A stretch of 64,000 nt of DNA. Source: Paenibacillus xylanexedens (GTDB lineage: Bacteria; Bacillota; Bacilli; Paenibacillales; Paenibacillaceae). The translations under genes were made by a program, and so were the position numbers. This document shows positions 26,914-35,075 of this stretch, one piece after another (the stretch's first letter is position 1; each line of letters starts with the position of its first letter). Location of the stretch: contig NZ_JAGIKV010000008.1 of the NCBI RefSeq assembly GCF_017874615.1, forward strand, positions 248,001 through 312,000, in the 5' to 3' direction. Under the pieces are notes generated by a model that was not told where the DNA came from, ran no database searches, and saw only the letters and a program-made list of their open reading frames with translations.

Positions 26914-27876
26914 TTACTTGATCCGTATACGCGGATCTACTAATCCCAGAATAATATCAGATAACAGCGAACCCAGGATTGTAGCTATACCAAATAGCAG
27001 GACAAGTGCGGTTACAACACTGAAATCACGAAGAGAGATTGAGGTAAGGAACAGCTGCCCCATGCCTGGGTAACTGAATATACTCTCAATGAAAATAGTA
27101 CCTCCGATAAGTCCTGTAATCTCATAACCGAAGAATGCGGCAATCGGCAGTAGAGAGTTCCTCAAAATATGTCTGTTGTAAACTCGTGACTCCGAAGCAC
27201 CCTTGGCTCGCGCAGTAAGAACGAATTCTTTATGCTTGATATCAATAATTTCGCTACGTAAGTATTGAACGGTTGATACCGTAGTAATCAGTGCCATGGA
27301 TAATGCCGGTAATAACAGATGATAGAACTTGCTTGTAATGTAACTGAATGTTCCTGGTGTAAGTCCAGGTGCCACGCTGCCCCCCGTTGGGAATAACCCA
27401 AAGTGGAAACCAAAAATCCATAACATAACCAGTGCAAAAATGAACAACGGTGCTGCGAACCCCAGATAGGTGTAACCCGTAATTAACCGGTCAGACCATG
27501 TATCATTATAACGACCACTGATAATACCAAGTGGGATCGCGATCAAATATGTGAAGACAAGTGTTGCAAAAGCCAGCCAAAATGTATTTGCAATTCTTTG
27601 ACCAATCAGATCAGAAACTGGCATCTTGAATCGGAAAGATTGTCCGAAGTCGCCCTGTGCGGCATTTCTGATCCAGTCCCAATACTGTACATACCATGGA
27701 TTGTTAAGTCCAAGTCGTTCCCTCTGTTCATCCAAAGCTTTAGGATCAATACTTGGATCGAGCAATCCGGTTAGTGCATCTCCTGGCATGGCTTTGGCCA
27801 TCAAAAATACCAAAAGACTTAATAAAAAGATTTGAGGGATCATAATCATGATTCTTCGTACTATTATTTTCCACAT
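26914..27876 (-). CDS. oppB: Oligopeptide ABC transporter permease (OppB/DppB type)
   Basis: 320 aa. Six helices. N-terminal MWKIIVRRIMIMIPQIFLLS, the PGD motif (MPGDALTG), and the EAA loop (FVLTARAKGASESRVYNRHI). It is 7 bp after oppF. Dimerises with OppC to form the peptide channel. Confidence 0.95.
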   Translation of the reverse strand: MWKIIVRRIMIMIPQIFLLSLLVFLMAKAMPGDALTGLLDPSIDPKALDEQRERLGLNNPWYVQYWDWIRNAAQGDFGQSFRFKMPVSDLIGQRIANTFWLAFATLVFTYLIAIPLGIISGRYNDTWSDRLITGYTYLGFAAPLFIFALVMLWIFGFHFGLFPTGGSVAPGLTPGTFSYITSKFYHLLLPALSMALITTVSTVQYLRSEIIDIKHKEFVLTARAKGASESRVYNRHILRNSLLPIAAFFGYEITGLIGGTIFIESIFSYPGMGQLFLTSISLRDFSVVTALVLLFGIATILGSLLSDIILGLVDPRIRIK

Positions 27877-27883
27877 ATGGCCT

Positions 27884-28816
27884 TCAACCTTTCTGAGGTA
27901 GAGCTACTCGGTGAGTATCGGAAATGGATTTGAGCGAGTATGCAAGCCCTTCCTCATCAAAGAAATTTCGGTATGAATGTTCATACTCGGATTTGACCTG
28001 TTGACGGAAGGCTACCATTTCCTCTCGTTTGGTTGGGTCCATATCCGGAATGGCTGCAATGAGACGTTTGGTATAGATGTGTTGTGGATTCTCAAAAATA
28101 TCATTTGTTGTGCCCTGTTCCACATATCGACCTTTATACATAATTCCAATCTGATCACACATATGACGGATGATGCCCAGATCGTGACTGATGAACAGAT
28201 AGGTCAGATTTAATTCTTTTTGAATTTCCTGCATGAAGTTGAGTACCTGAGCCTGTACCGATACATCGAGTGCAGATACAGGTTCATCAGCGATAATTAA
28301 CTTCGGCTTCAGTGCAATAGCCCGTGCAATGCCGATCCGTTGACGCTGCCCCCCTGAGAATTCATGCGGATATTTGTAGATTGATTCCGGACTCAGGCCA
28401 ACCTTTTCAAGTAATTCTCTTACTTGTCTTTTTTCCTCGGTAGCTGTCAGACGCTCATAGTTACGAAACGGCTCAGCGATAATATCGATAACCCGCTTCT
28501 TTGGATTCAGTGATGAATATGGGTCTTGAAAAATCATTTGTACATCCCGCTGGAGCTGCCTGTTCTTACGTCGCTCCGTAGCCAGATTTTTGCCGTTAAA
28601 CAGGATCTTTCCGTCAGTGACATGGTTTAGCCCAATAATGGCTCTGCCTGTTGTTGTTTTTCCTGAACCTGATTCGCCAACCAGACCATAGGTCTGTCCT
28701 TCTTCAATGGAGAAGCTAACATCATCAACAGCCTTTACACTGCCAATTTCCCGTTTAAGCAATCCACCGCGAATCGGAAAGTGTATCTTGAGCCCTTCTA
28801 CTTCGAGTAATGCCAT
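27884..28816 (-). CDS. oppF: Oligopeptide ABC transporter ATPase (OppF/DppF type)
   Basis: 310 aa ABC ATPase. Walker A GESGSGKTT, Q-loop MIFQDPYSSLNPKK, signature FSGGQRQRIGIARA, Walker B LIIADEPVSALD and H-switch FISHDL. The C-terminal oligopeptide-transporter extension lacks the obvious four-cysteine Fe-S cluster found in some OppD/F proteins. ATG follows GGAGGAATAACATA. 14 bp after oppD. Confidence 0.95.
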   Translation of the reverse strand: MALLEVEGLKIHFPIRGGLLKREIGSVKAVDDVSFSIEEGQTYGLVGESGSGKTTTGRAIIGLNHVTDGKILFNGKNLATERRKNRQLQRDVQMIFQDPYSSLNPKKRVIDIIAEPFRNYERLTATEEKRQVRELLEKVGLSPESIYKYPHEFSGGQRQRIGIARAIALKPKLIIADEPVSALDVSVQAQVLNFMQEIQKELNLTYLFISHDLGIIRHMCDQIGIMYKGRYVEQGTTNDIFENPQHIYTKRLIAAIPDMDPTKREEMVAFRQQVKSEYEHSYRNFFDEEGLAYSLKSISDTHRVALPQKG

Positions 28817-28830
28817 TATGTTATTCCTCC

Positions 28831-29820
28831 TCAGCTTTGGTCAGGGAAATGAAAGTGCTGGTAACAGGTACACCGTACAAAGTGACCTGGTGCAATTTCA
28901 TGCATCTGTGGGTTCTCTTCATGAGCCGATTCACTAATCCATGGAATTCGGGCTTTGAATCTGCACCCTTTGCGAGGAAGATTTTTGAGTGATGGTACAA
29001 TACCTTGGATGACATGCAATTTGGATCCTTCTTCAGACAGGGTGGGAATAGAGTTCAACAGTGAGCGGGTATATGGATGCTTCGCATCGTTCATCAATGT
29101 GAAGATATCTGCGATTTCAACAATTTCGCCTGCATACATAACTGCAACGCGATCAGCCATCTCAGCTACGACACCCAGATCATGTGTAATCAGAATAATG
29201 CCTGCGTTAATTTCATTCTTCAGATCACGGATTAGCTCCAGGATCTGTAGTTGAATCGTAACGTCAAGCGCTGTCGTTGGTTCATCGGCTATGAGTAATT
29301 CCGGTTTGTTGGCAATCGCAATGGCAATAACAATTCTCTGTCTCATACCACCAGATAGTTCGTGAGGATACTGCTTGTATATTTGTTCGGGACGTGGAAT
29401 CCCTACTTGATTCAATAAGTGAATGACCTTTTCTCTCTTCTCTCTGGAAGACAGCTTGGACTGATGAAGTGTGAGAATCTCTTCAATCTGTTCACCAATA
29501 ATCATTAGAGGGTTTAGTGCGGACAATGGGTCCTGAAAAATCATGCCCATTTCTTTGCCGCGTAGCTTGTTTAACTTGCTTGGGGAGATGTTGGCAATAT
29601 CTTGTCCTTTATAGAGGATCTGGCCTTCGATCTTTGCTTTGTTATGCAAACCCATAAGAGAGAATGCAAAAGCACTTTTACCTGACCCGGATTCACCTAC
29701 AATTGCCAACACTTCATTTTTCTTCACCGTAAGGTTAACGTGATCCACTGCTGCATAATAGTCATCTTCTATTCTGAATGATGTTGTTAGATTTCTGACT
29801 TCCAATAGCTCTGTATTCAA
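28831..29820 (-). CDS. oppD: Oligopeptide ABC transporter ATPase (OppD/DppD type)
   Basis: About 329 aa from a TTG at 29820 (AGGGTG 6 bp upstream, giving NTELLEVRNLTTSF); a GTG at 29829 is possible, and a further-upstream start at 29928 would add 36 residues with no ribosome site. Walker A GESGSGKSAFAFS, signature ELSGGMRQRIVIAIA, Walker B LLIADEPTTALD, H-switch ITHDLG. The C-terminus carries CRFKARIPW...CTCYQHFHF, a cysteine/His-rich tail; similar tails in DppD bind an Fe-S cluster. First gene of the oppDFBCA operon. Confidence 0.93.
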   Translation of the reverse strand: MNTELLEVRNLTTSFRIEDDYYAAVDHVNLTVKKNEVLAIVGESGSGKSAFAFSLMGLHNKAKIEGQILYKGQDIANISPSKLNKLRGKEMGMIFQDPLSALNPLMIIGEQIEEILTLHQSKLSSREKREKVIHLLNQVGIPRPEQIYKQYPHELSGGMRQRIVIAIAIANKPELLIADEPTTALDVTIQLQILELIRDLKNEINAGIILITHDLGVVAEMADRVAVMYAGEIVEIADIFTLMNDAKHPYTRSLLNSIPTLSEEGSKLHVIQGIVPSLKNLPRKGCRFKARIPWISESAHEENPQMHEIAPGHFVRCTCYQHFHFPDQS

Positions 29821-29995
29821 ATCAATCACCCTAACCCCATAATTTCCGTAGATTGTATTCGTGTGTAGAGAAATGCATCCACTGTATATTTCCAAGTTCT
29901 TGAAGATAACGAACACTAGCTTATACAAAATACCAAATTGTTAGGAGAAACAAGTTTAAGAGACTTATATTTAGACCATTGGTCAATTAATGTTG

Positions 29996-30015
29996 ATAAT
30001 TCCTAGCGGAATTAT
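29996..30015. promoter_or_regulatory. Perfect palindrome upstream of the opp operon
   Basis: ATAATTCC-TAGC-GGAATTAT, 8-bp arms and 4-bp spacer, about 175 bp before oppD. On the minus strand it overlaps a TATAAT hexamer, so it could be an operator on the opp promoter. The -35 region is weak. Confidence 0.45.
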
Positions 30016-30482
30016 ATATCAAAATAATTAATGTAATCATACGTGTAATTTTAGCTAACGTCAATGCTTATTTTGAGATTTTTGGCATAAATGTTTTCTA
30101 TACTACAGATTTGGATATTATTAATATAATAAAGGCATATAGTAGGGAATTTGAGAGGTGTTATCATGTTTTTGGCTGTGAGGTGTACATAGGCAATTAG
30201 TCAATTTAACATATACATAACATAGCAGTTACATCTAGTGTATGTGTACGTTTTGATTTAAGTAGACATTCTTAATTTTGCGTGAGGTAAATGTTACATA
30301 TATGAGTGGTGATTATTTCTCGATCTATAGCTGAATTTTATTGAATCGACGCCGTTATGCTTACAATTGAAATAATATGTGCGATCAGAGTAAAAAATCT
30401 AGTTAATCTAGTATAGTTTTATTTATTTGCTAATGTAAAGACCAAATTGTAATCTTTTATCATTTATTTTACAAAAGAAAGA

Positions 30483-30508
30483 AAAAAGCCCTGCAAAATG
30501 CAGAGCTT
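30483..30508 (-). terminator. Intrinsic terminator of the M15 peptidase gene
   Basis: Minus-strand AAGCTCTGCA-TTT-TGCAGGGCTT stem followed by TTTTTTC. Confidence 0.85.
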
Positions 30509-30547
30509 ATCTAATATTTATTCATTTAAGTGTATATATAATACCCT

Positions 30548-31138
30548 TTACTGAGAATCAGGAGGTCTTTTACCACGTTTTAACTCATTGATATTCAAGC
30601 CGAAATCCATCTGCAAGTGAGGATAGTCCGGAAAGTTTGCCCAGTCTCCACCCCAAGTGAAACCTAACTCTTTGGCAAGATCCACAATTTCCATCCAGTC
30701 TGCCTCGCCATTGCCGTTATCATCACGTTCCATATCCCACACCACATCACCCCCAGGCGTCCTCAGTGCAAAATCAATTGCCAATCCGTAGTTATGATAT
30801 GACTCACCACCACGTGCATTAGTAACGATATTGCCTGCGCTTGAGCGTCCTTGGTTAAATAGTGCATCTTGCTCCTCGGAACTTCGGTAGCCGTGGGTGA
30901 TAACAATCTCTATTCCACGTCTCGCTGCCTTACGTACCAATAATTTCTCATTTTCTGCTACCACAGGATGCAGGCCGGTGATTGGCACAGCTTCTTGGAT
31001 TGTTGTCCCGGGCCACATGTTATCTATATCACCTTTTTGCTGTAACCACACATATATAATGGAAAGTAAAAGAGTAGCTATAATCCAAGTTTTCAGACTC
31101 TTTTTTCTCTGTTTGCCTTTACGTTTTGATGTATTCAT
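30548..31138 (-). CDS. M15-family peptidoglycan peptidase (CwlK / VanY-like)
   Basis: 196 aa from ATG at 31138, five bases after AGGAG. A basic N-terminus and one membrane helix (about 17-33) anchor an extracytoplasmic M15 domain. Zinc ligands are in SYHNYGLAIDF (His and Asp) and PHLQM (final His), with the WGGDW core typical of the M15C branch that includes the L-Ala-D-Glu endopeptidase CwlK. The fold also covers D-Ala-D-Ala or L,D-carboxypeptidases, so the exact bond is unproven. Monocistronic. Confidence 0.88.
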   Translation of the reverse strand: MNTSKRKGKQRKKSLKTWIIATLLLSIIYVWLQQKGDIDNMWPGTTIQEAVPITGLHPVVAENEKLLVRKAARRGIEIVITHGYRSSEEQDALFNQGRSSAGNIVTNARGGESYHNYGLAIDFALRTPGGDVVWDMERDDNGNGEADWMEIVDLAKELGFTWGGDWANFPDYPHLQMDFGLNINELKRGKRPPDSQ

Positions 31139-31304
31139 ATCCACTCCTGGTGTTTATTCTGAAATAAACAGCTATTCCTGCTGCCTGAACCTTTTCAGTA
31201 GATTAGACTCTATTATAATTCATTTAAGCCGTGAATGCTTCTATCACCATAGTATTGAATTGTTCCATTTGTTAGAGTGGATCTGTTACTTCTATTGATA
31301 TATA

Positions 31305-31336
31305 CAAAAAAGCAGTCGGCTATAAGCCGACTGCTT
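31305..31336 (-). terminator. Intrinsic terminator of rpsF-ssb-rpsR
   Basis: Minus-strand perfect stem AGCAGTCGGC / GCCGACTGCT, then TTTTTTG. Confidence 0.92.
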
Positions 31337-31356
31337 CGTATGCAAGCTGAGTAAAA

Positions 31357-31629
31357 CTACTCAGTTGTGTATGGCAATAATGCGATTTGACGGGAGCGTT
31401 TGATTGCAATCGTCAGCATGCGTTGATATTTAGCGCTAGTACCTGTTACACGGCGTGGCAAAATTTTTCCACGTTCGCTGATAAATTTACGAAGCAAGTC
31501 CGTATCTTTATAATCGATGTGAGTAATTTTGTTAGCTGTGAAGAAGCACACTTTACGACGTTTATTACGGCCGCCACGACGTGCCGGTCTTTTATCGTTG
31601 TCTCCGCCTTCTCTTTGCTTGAAGCCCAT
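31357..31629 (-). CDS. rpsR: 30S ribosomal protein S18
   Basis: 90 aa. Signatures: [34 protein letters not shown] and [20 protein letters not shown]. Binds as a heterodimer with S6 in the 30S platform. ATG preceded by GGAAAGGACTGAAAAGC. Basic N-terminal extension ([11 protein letters not shown]). Third gene of rpsF-ssb-rpsR with a terminator right after. Only a single CxxF cysteine is present rather than a zinc ribbon. Confidence 0.98.
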   Translation of the reverse strand: MGFKQREGGDNDKRPARRGGRNKRRKVCFFTANKITHIDYKDTDLLRKFISERGKILPRRVTGTSAKYQRMLTIAIKRSRQIALLPYTTE

Positions 31630-31685
31630 GCTTTTCAGTCCTTTCCTATCATGTAACCCATATCTCCTAAGAGTATCAGCTCATG

Positions 31686-32171
31686 TTAAAATGGCAAATC
31701 ATCATCCGATATATCAATCGGTTTTCCGTCATCGGAAAAAGGATCCTGATTGTTGCTACGCGAATTATTGTTATTGTTCGCGCGTCCGCCGCCTCCATAA
31801 GAAGGCTCTTCACGCATTGGTTGCCCACCGCCGCCACCGCTATTATCACGGTTAGCTGACTCCAAGAAACGGACATTATCGGCAATGACTTCGGTCACGT
31901 ATACACGTTTTCCTTCGTTATTCTCGTAGTTCCGTACTTGAATGCGTCCTTCGACTGCAGCCAGGCGTCCTTTGCGCAAGTAGTTCGCACAGGTCTCGGC
32001 AAGCTGTCTCCAGGTTACGACCGGAATGAAATCGGCTTCCTTTTCTCCCCCTTGGCTTGTAAACGGTCTGTCCACTGCCAAAGTAAATTGCGTAACTGCT
32101 ACTCCTGCTGGAGTGTAACGCAACTCAGGATCCCGGGTTAACCGGCCGATCAGAATGACACGGTTCAACAA
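31686..32171 (-). CDS. ssb: Single-stranded DNA-binding protein SSB
   Basis: 161 aa. OB-fold from [20 protein letters not shown] to about residue 105, a Gly/Asn/Arg-rich linker (about 108-148), and the conserved acidic tip DISDDDLPF that recruits repair and replication partners. TTG codons at 32171 and 32168 follow GGAGGGGATTACA; either may start translation. Coats single strands at forks and in recombination. Sits between rpsF and rpsR, as in most Firmicutes. Confidence 0.97.
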   Translation of the reverse strand: MLNRVILIGRLTRDPELRYTPAGVAVTQFTLAVDRPFTSQGGEKEADFIPVVTWRQLAETCANYLRKGRLAAVEGRIQVRNYENNEGKRVYVTEVIADNVRFLESANRDNSGGGGGQPMREEPSYGGGGRANNNNNSRSNNQDPFSDDGKPIDISDDDLPF

Positions 32172-32219
32172 TGTAATCCCCTCCTTCAGAGCGTATTGGT
32201 GCGTTAATCACGAGTTGTC

Positions 32220-32513
32220 TTAAGCAGACTTAACGTCGTTGGTAATGAGATAACGAATTACTTCGTCAGAAATCTTCATGAGACGCTCAAGTTCAGTTAC
32301 AACTGCTGGTTCAGCAGTGAAATGTACCAGAACATAAAAACCATCACGGAATTTCTTGATCTCATACGCAAGACGGCGTTTACCCATAACGTCGTGAGCT
32401 GTAACTTCACCACCGCCGTTGGAGATGATGCCTTGGAATTTATCGGCTGTAGCTTGAACAACTTCTTGCTCAATGTCAGGACGAATAATGTACATCACTT
32501 CATATTTGCGCAT
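32220..32513 (-). CDS. rpsF: 30S ribosomal protein S6
   Basis: 97 aa from ATG at 32513 (MRKYEVMYIIRPDIE) after GGAGGTGAAAATT; a longer in-frame start is not supported. S6 signature GKRRLAYEIKKFRDGFYVLVHF. Partner of S18 in the 30S platform. First gene of rpsF-ssb-rpsR. Confidence 0.98.
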   Translation of the reverse strand: MRKYEVMYIIRPDIEQEVVQATADKFQGIISNGGGEVTAHDVMGKRRLAYEIKKFRDGFYVLVHFTAEPAVVTELERLMKISDEVIRYLITNDVKSA

Positions 32514-32589
32514 AATTTTCACCTCCTTATGGACTCTGGCCCTCAATCTAGGTTGAGAGCAAGGAACGAGCACAAACTCGAACTATATT

Positions 32590-32618
32590 AATATAACAAA
32601 TACCGAGTCAAAGTGCAA
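32590..32618 (-). promoter_or_regulatory. rpsF operon sigma-A promoter
   Basis: Minus-strand TTGCAC (32613-32618), exactly 17 bp, TATATT (32590-32595). The leader of about 70 nt contains a CTCTCAA/TTGAGGG hairpin (about 32545-32564). I could not confirm the S6:S18-binding CCG motif. Confidence 0.75.
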
Positions 32619-32715
32619 GCAAACGTTCCCTGTACATATTGGCACATGATCACCCGGGCTATGGAGCACACTACAGAGGCAACAATGTAACATATTCTGC
32701 AGAGGAGGTTTTATC

Positions 32716-32910
32716 ATGGGTGAAAAAACCGAGTTTGAACCAGGAGACAAAGCCCCAAACGATGGAGAATACACGGAAGTTGGGGAAAAAAGCTTTGTCT
32801 CGGAAATTCAGAACCCGAAGCGGGTAACACTGCAAAAAGGTGAAGCTTTTCCCGAAACAAGCAATCATAATCGCAAGTGGAAGAAGCTGACCAAAGCCCG
32901 CGTCCATTAA
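32716..32910 (+). CDS. yjzC: YjzC-family small protein
   Basis: 64 aa with ATG after GGAGGTTTTATC. Resembles the YjzC family: FEPGDKAPNDGEYTEVGE at the start and VTLQKGEAFPETSNHNRKW near the end. The Gly-Asp/Pro pattern plus NHNRxW motif is the family mark. Function unknown; B. subtilis YjzC is a small protein expressed in some stress and sporulation conditions. It is divergent from rpsF, and its nearest downstream terminator is at 33171. Confidence 0.82.
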   Translation: MGEKTEFEPGDKAPNDGEYTEVGEKSFVSEIQNPKRVTLQKGEAFPETSNHNRKWKKLTKARVH

Positions 32911-33170
32911 TCGCAATACTTTTTGACGATCCATGTATATAAAACGAAATAAAGCACATAATACAATCAGGCGGTGCACGAGAGAGGTGTGGTTCCGTTG
33001 GACAACGAAGCCGATCATTCGCTGTTGGAGATTCATCACGTAATTTAAGAAGCAAGTGGTTATGTGTAGTAAGGCCCTTCGTCTGAAGCACGCGTATTGC
33101 TACGTGCAGTACACCAAGTGTCTGATTGTTACGACCGATTGTTTCCTAACAAACAAATGCACCGCCGGAT

Positions 33171-33199
33171 AAAGAGCCCTTCGGGGCTCTTTATTTTTC
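33171..33199 (+). terminator. Intrinsic terminator (probably of yjzC transcript)
   Basis: Plus-strand AAAGAGCCC-TTC-GGGGCTCTTT followed by ATTTTTC. About 260 bp beyond the yjzC stop. Confidence 0.8.
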
Positions 33200-33265
33200 G
33201 TTTTAGTCATTAATGATGCATCTGATATGGATACGTGTTCAATACATATTCGATGAAACCTTATA

Positions 33266-33295
33266 CAAAAAAAGACTTTCCTAATGGAAAGTCTT
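33266..33295 (-). terminator. Intrinsic terminator of tRNA-Ser
   Basis: Minus-strand AAGACTTTCC-ATTA-GGAAAGTCTT, then TTTTTTG. Confidence 0.88.
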
Positions 33296-33348
33296 CTTAT
33301 CGATCTTTTTATTAAACTCAATGTGTATTGAGTAAATTACAATTGAAG

Positions 33349-33439
33349 TGGCGGAAAGGGTGGGATTCGAACCCACGCACGCTGTGACACGCCTAACTGA
33401 TTTCGAGTCAGCCCCCTTGGGCCTCTTGGGTACCTTTCC
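33349..33439 (-). tRNA. tRNA-Ser (anticodon CGA), CCA encoded
   Basis: 91 nt type II tRNA. Acceptor GGAAAGG pairs with CCTTTCC, followed by G and an encoded CCA. Anticodon stem CTGA/TCAG with loop CTCGAAA gives anticodon CGA (reads UCG). The variable arm is long (GGCGTGTCACAGCGT), as in serine tRNAs. T arm GTGGG-TTCGAAT-CCCAC. Own terminator at 33266. Confidence 0.96.
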
Positions 33440-33542
33440 GCAGCAATATTGATTATAGCATGATCATTTACAGAACGCAACACTCATACGGAGCCTGCAT
33501 GTAAACGCTATTTTGACTACCAAATCCCGAATGTTTGCAAGA

Positions 33543-33770
33543 TCAGGATTCAGTAGAATCTTCTGCTGAACGCAGTACCTTCTTCATGTTTTTCTCGAAT
33601 TTCGCTCTTGGAATCAACACGCTATGTTTACATCCGACACACTTGATTCGAATATCCATACCCATACGAATGATCTCCATCTCATTGCTGCCACAGGGAT
33701 GCTGCTTCTTCATCTGCACTGTATCCCCAAGCTGGAAACTTTTACGCTCCACCTGTGCCATCCCCCTCAT
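33543..33770 (-). CDS. DUF951-family small protein (YyzM-like)
   Basis: 75 aa. Core FQLGDTVQMKKQHPCGSNEMEII and IRIKCVGCKHSVLIPR: three cysteines (CGS...CVGC), possibly a metal-binding or nucleic-acid-binding mini-domain, as the PCG..C..C pattern suggests. Function unknown. ATG at 33770 after GGAGAAAG; a second ATG at 33761 would be shorter but its ribosome site overlaps the first. The reading frame overlaps the mscS 3' end by 29 bp, so it is translationally coupled to mscS. Confidence 0.88.
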   Translation of the reverse strand: MRGMAQVERKSFQLGDTVQMKKQHPCGSNEMEIIRMGMDIRIKCVGCKHSVLIPRAKFEKNMKKVLRSAEDSTES

Positions 33771-34680
33771 CTTTCTCCAAAGCTACTGCCTGTTCCAATG
33801 CGGCTTGATGACTCATTTCATGATACTCCAGCGTTTTTTTCACATCGCCCTGAATCTGACGTTCCACCGAAGCACGAGAGTTAGGTATACATTCAGCCAC
33901 AATTCGCACCACATACTCAGATGTAGACATAGACTGTATACCGAGCACATCCGGCACCTTCACAATATTTAGGTCACGCTCTTCAATCCCAACCAAAGAC
34001 TTCTTCACCAGATGTACAGACTCATCGAGACTTAAGTCCGCCTTCATCGGAATATCCACTACAGCCAGCGAATTCGACATGGAGTAGTTCGTTACACTTG
34101 CAATCACCCCGTTTGGGATAATGTGCACCTCACCTTGCCAGCTGACCAGTTTGGTTGTTCTAAGTCCGATCACTTCAACCGTTCCCTTGTAGGTTCCCGT
34201 CTGAATAACATCCCCCACAGCGAATTGGTCCTCCAATATAATGAAGAAACCGGTAATAACATCCTTGACCAACCCCTGTGCACCAAAACCAATGGCAAGC
34301 CCAAGCACACCGGCACTCGCGAGGAGCGGCCCAACTTGAATATTGATCTCAGATAACAGTAGCAGAATCATAATAAAATTACATGTTATGGAGATCGCAT
34401 TTTTCAACAGTTCCCCTACGGTTACGAATCTGCGCGGATTCACGCGAATCCTGCCTTCCTGCTTACGTTCCATGGAACGATCTATAATTCGATATACGAC
34501 CTTAATGACAATACGGGTAATGATAAAAATAATGATGATCCGGATTGAGCTGAACATAATGTTAAGCCACATATCGGGATCTGCAATTTTGTTCCAGACT
34601 TTATCCGTCCAACGAAGGGCTTCATTTACAGCACCAGCGGCACCACTATTATCCACTTGAGCAAACTGAAATGACAACAT
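33742..34680 (-). CDS. mscS: Small-conductance mechanosensitive channel MscS
   Basis: 312 aa. Three membrane helices (about 45-65, 85-110 and 115-150), the pore helix with Gly/Ala alternation (LASAGVLGLAIGFGAQGLVKD), then the beta-domain (FAVGDVIQTGTYKGTVEVIGLRTTKL) and an alpha-beta C-terminal vestibule. Opens under membrane tension to release osmolytes. Moderate homologue of B. subtilis YkuT/YyaD-region channels. Lies between the DUF3343 and DUF951 genes. Confidence 0.95.
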   Translation of the reverse strand: MLSFQFAQVDNSGAAGAVNEALRWTDKVWNKIADPDMWLNIMFSSIRIIIIFIITRIVIKVVYRIIDRSMERKQEGRIRVNPRRFVTVGELLKNAISITCNFIMILLLLSEINIQVGPLLASAGVLGLAIGFGAQGLVKDVITGFFIILEDQFAVGDVIQTGTYKGTVEVIGLRTTKLVSWQGEVHIIPNGVIASVTNYSMSNSLAVVDIPMKADLSLDESVHLVKKSLVGIEERDLNIVKVPDVLGIQSMSTSEYVVRIVAECIPNSRASVERQIQGDVKKTLEYHEMSHQAALEQAVALEKDEGDGTGGA

Positions 34681-34694
34681 TCATCATCTCTCCT

Positions 34695-34958
34695 CTACAT
34701 CGGTATGTTATCATAGCTTTCTTCTGTTTTGAAATAGAGGCCTCGGATCTCTACGAACTCGTTACGAATGATCTTCTGCACTCGCTCCAGATCCTCTTTT
34801 GGAAACTGAATACATAACGCACACCCTGCTGTAATTTCTTTTGGTGTAGGGAACAAATCAATCTCTATCTCGGCAAACTCCAGCAGCATTTCAGCACGCA
34901 ATGCCTGCTGGGTTGAATCAAACGCAATCAGCATCCAATCGTTAATCCATTCGTCCAT
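34695..34958 (-). CDS. DUF3343 protein (putative Se/S carrier-like)
   Basis: 87 aa from ATG at 34958, after AGGAGCCGGAC; an upstream start at 34985 has no ribosome site. The family (PF11823) is thought to carry sulfur or selenium in some genomes. Here ITAGCALCIQF contributes a CxxC pair where many members have Cys-Gly, and it is followed by FPKEDLERVQKIIR. Fits with a cysteine desulfurase gene 1.6 kb away on the same strand. Precedes mscS by 14 bp. Confidence 0.8.
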   Translation of the reverse strand: MDEWINDWMLIAFDSTQQALRAEMLLEFAEIEIDLFPTPKEITAGCALCIQFPKEDLERVQKIIRNEFVEIRGLYFKTEESYDNIPM

Positions 34959-35013
34959 GTCCGGCTCCTTTCGCCATACGTCCAACCCTAGAGAAAAAGC
35001 TTGTCCTCGTGAA

Positions 35014-35043
35014 GTATAAAACGCTCTACCTTTCCATATACTG
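35014..35043 (+). promoter_or_regulatory. Candidate sigma-F/G-type promoter of yyaC
   Basis: GTATA (35014-35018), 18 bp, TATACTG (35037-35043). It fits the forespore sigma-G pattern GHATR-18-CATWHTA at the -35 and at five of seven -10 positions. The product is a forespore family protein, so the assignment is plausible. Confidence 0.4.
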
Positions 35044-35075
35044 TTACTACTATTCCAAGGGAAAGGATAGATCCT

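Larger units (their letters stand above)
29821..30547. other. Long AT-rich intergenic region upstream of opp
   Basis: About 700 bp, with no coding frame that looks real. It holds the palindrome at 29996-30015 and, at the far end, the terminator of the M15 peptidase gene. The 30020-30470 stretch is strongly AT-rich and I see nothing else in it. Confidence 0.6.
32911..33348. other. Intergenic between yjzC and tRNA-Ser
   Basis: Contains a plus-strand terminator at 33171-33199 and the tRNA terminator at 33266-33295. No gene is evident in 32911-33170. A short distal transcript from yjzC to the terminator would be about 260 nt. Confidence 0.55.

Noticed and set aside
32511..32590. S6:S18-binding leader motif before rpsF
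   Set aside because: A hairpin is visible but I could not find the CCG bulge or the flanking pairing needed, so I did not call the motif.
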